Source of the DNA: Takakia lepidozioides
Lineage: Eukaryota > Streptophyta > Takakiopsida > Takakiales > Takakiaceae
Direction: 5' to 3'
Assembly (NCBI GenBank): GCA_030704615.1
Contig: CM060732.1
Coordinates: forward strand, 52,187,053 to 52,247,052
DNA length: 60,000 bases
Shown: positions 59,488 through 60,000 of the stretch, piece by piece
Layout: each line of letters opens with the position of its first letter
How positions within the stretch are numbered: the first letter of the stretch is position 1
Translations under genes and position numbers: made by a program
Notes under the pieces: model-generated
What the model was told of the DNA's origin: nothing
The model's database searches: none
What the model saw: only the letters and a program-made list of their open reading frames with translations

Positions 59488-60000
59488 CTGAATGAAACTG
59501 ATAAGATTGGGGGGTGGTAAAGGCGATCACATCAGCAGCCTTATTTTTCAATTATTGGAAAACTCATCAAAGTGATATACAACATAAAGAACCATCCAAT
59601 TCCCATGTAGTTACCTCTGAGCTTTGTTGCAATTCCCCTTCGACATCCACCAAATGTTTTCAAAGTGTAAAGCCTAGAAACCACTTGGGCCCCTTGCCCA
59701 CCCTACAGAGGGCTTCTAAGATGAGCTTCTGGAGAAACTTACCTGTTCCTCAAGAGGCAGAGCACGAGGAATACTGAGAGAGATGTTGATGTAGGGCCAG
59801 CAGCTCCCTGGTTTCCCTGATTAGCTCCAAAACCTGTCAATCACATGTAGGGTAGCTCCTAATAATTGTTTCATCATCCCATGCTAAATTAAAGTAGGTT
59901 TACTACTAATAACAGTCCTCACAAGTATCTTGCAAACTCCATGCATCCGGCCTTGATGCCCTGCTTACGAAGAACAACCTACAAAACTGATAGTAGCAGC
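59488..60000. other. Window end; probable intron and upstream sequence of the unidentified minus gene
   Basis: No recognisable domain. A strong minus-strand splice donor at 59742 suggests an exon ending at 59743, but its extent and frame are uncertain. Confidence 0.25.

Overview
The window is nuclear DNA from a streptophyte, most likely a land plant outside the flowering plants. Four intron-bearing host genes lie in its right half: plastid TatC, a wall-associated-kinase-like receptor, a peroxisomal adenine nucleotide carrier and RNA polymerase III subunit RPC5. Arabidopsis-type CCCTAAA telomere-like repeats occur, and the transposon types (Penelope-like, SWIM-finger, methyltransferase-bearing) are not typical of angiosperms. 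Species assignment is inference; I could not run a search.

Left half, 0-30 kb: a nested transposon landscape. (1) 0-6.1 kb: a small CACTA element (TTC target duplication) inserted in the 3' part of a Penelope-like element, then tandemly duplicated with a 1069-bp period. Next comes a fuller Penelope-like copy whose terminal repeats carry hammerhead ribozyme motifs and which is followed by CCCTAAA repeats, as expected for an endonuclease-deficient, telomere-type Penelope element. (2) 6.85-14.6 kb, minus strand: a multi-exon gene whose last four exons encode a permuted (beta-class) DNA amino-methyltransferase-like domain. Its first intron holds a 3.6-kb hairpin satellite of 31 units. (3) 15.6-20.0 kb: a decayed SWIM-finger, DDE-type transposase on the plus strand, divergent from the methyltransferase gene, plus an inverted pair of SWIM fragments. 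(4) 20.4-23.9 kb: remnant of an LTR-type retroelement with gag zinc knuckles, an aspartic protease and, directly downstream, a cytosine-C5 DNA methyltransferase. (5) 24.9-25.4 kb: a second fragment of the amino-methyltransferase-like family. (6) 25.4-27.3 kb: an internally deleted hAT transposase. (7) 27.5-28.5 kb: an array of about 18 short GC-rich palindromes. (8) 28.6-30.1 kb: a PIF/Harbinger-like fragment fused to an unrecognised transposon ORF.

Right half, 30.6-60 kb: host genes. TATC (+, 4 exons), a PARP16-like gene with an in-frame stop (+), a WAKL14/20-type receptor kinase (-, 3 exons), PNC1/2-type carrier (-, 5 exons), and RPC5 (+, 14 exons over 11.7 kb, with an antisense LINE fragment in one intron). 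PNC and RPC5 diverge from a 0.77-kb shared promoter with a telo-box. For TATC, WAKL, PNC and RPC5 I rebuilt exon chains in which every splice junction keeps the reading frame.

The most unusual theme is DNA-methyltransferase genes carried by at least two different kinds of mobile element within 20 kb: a C5 enzyme in a retroelement, and an N4/N6-type fold in a gene found twice and possibly three times. These are candidates for transposon-encoded chromatin manipulation.
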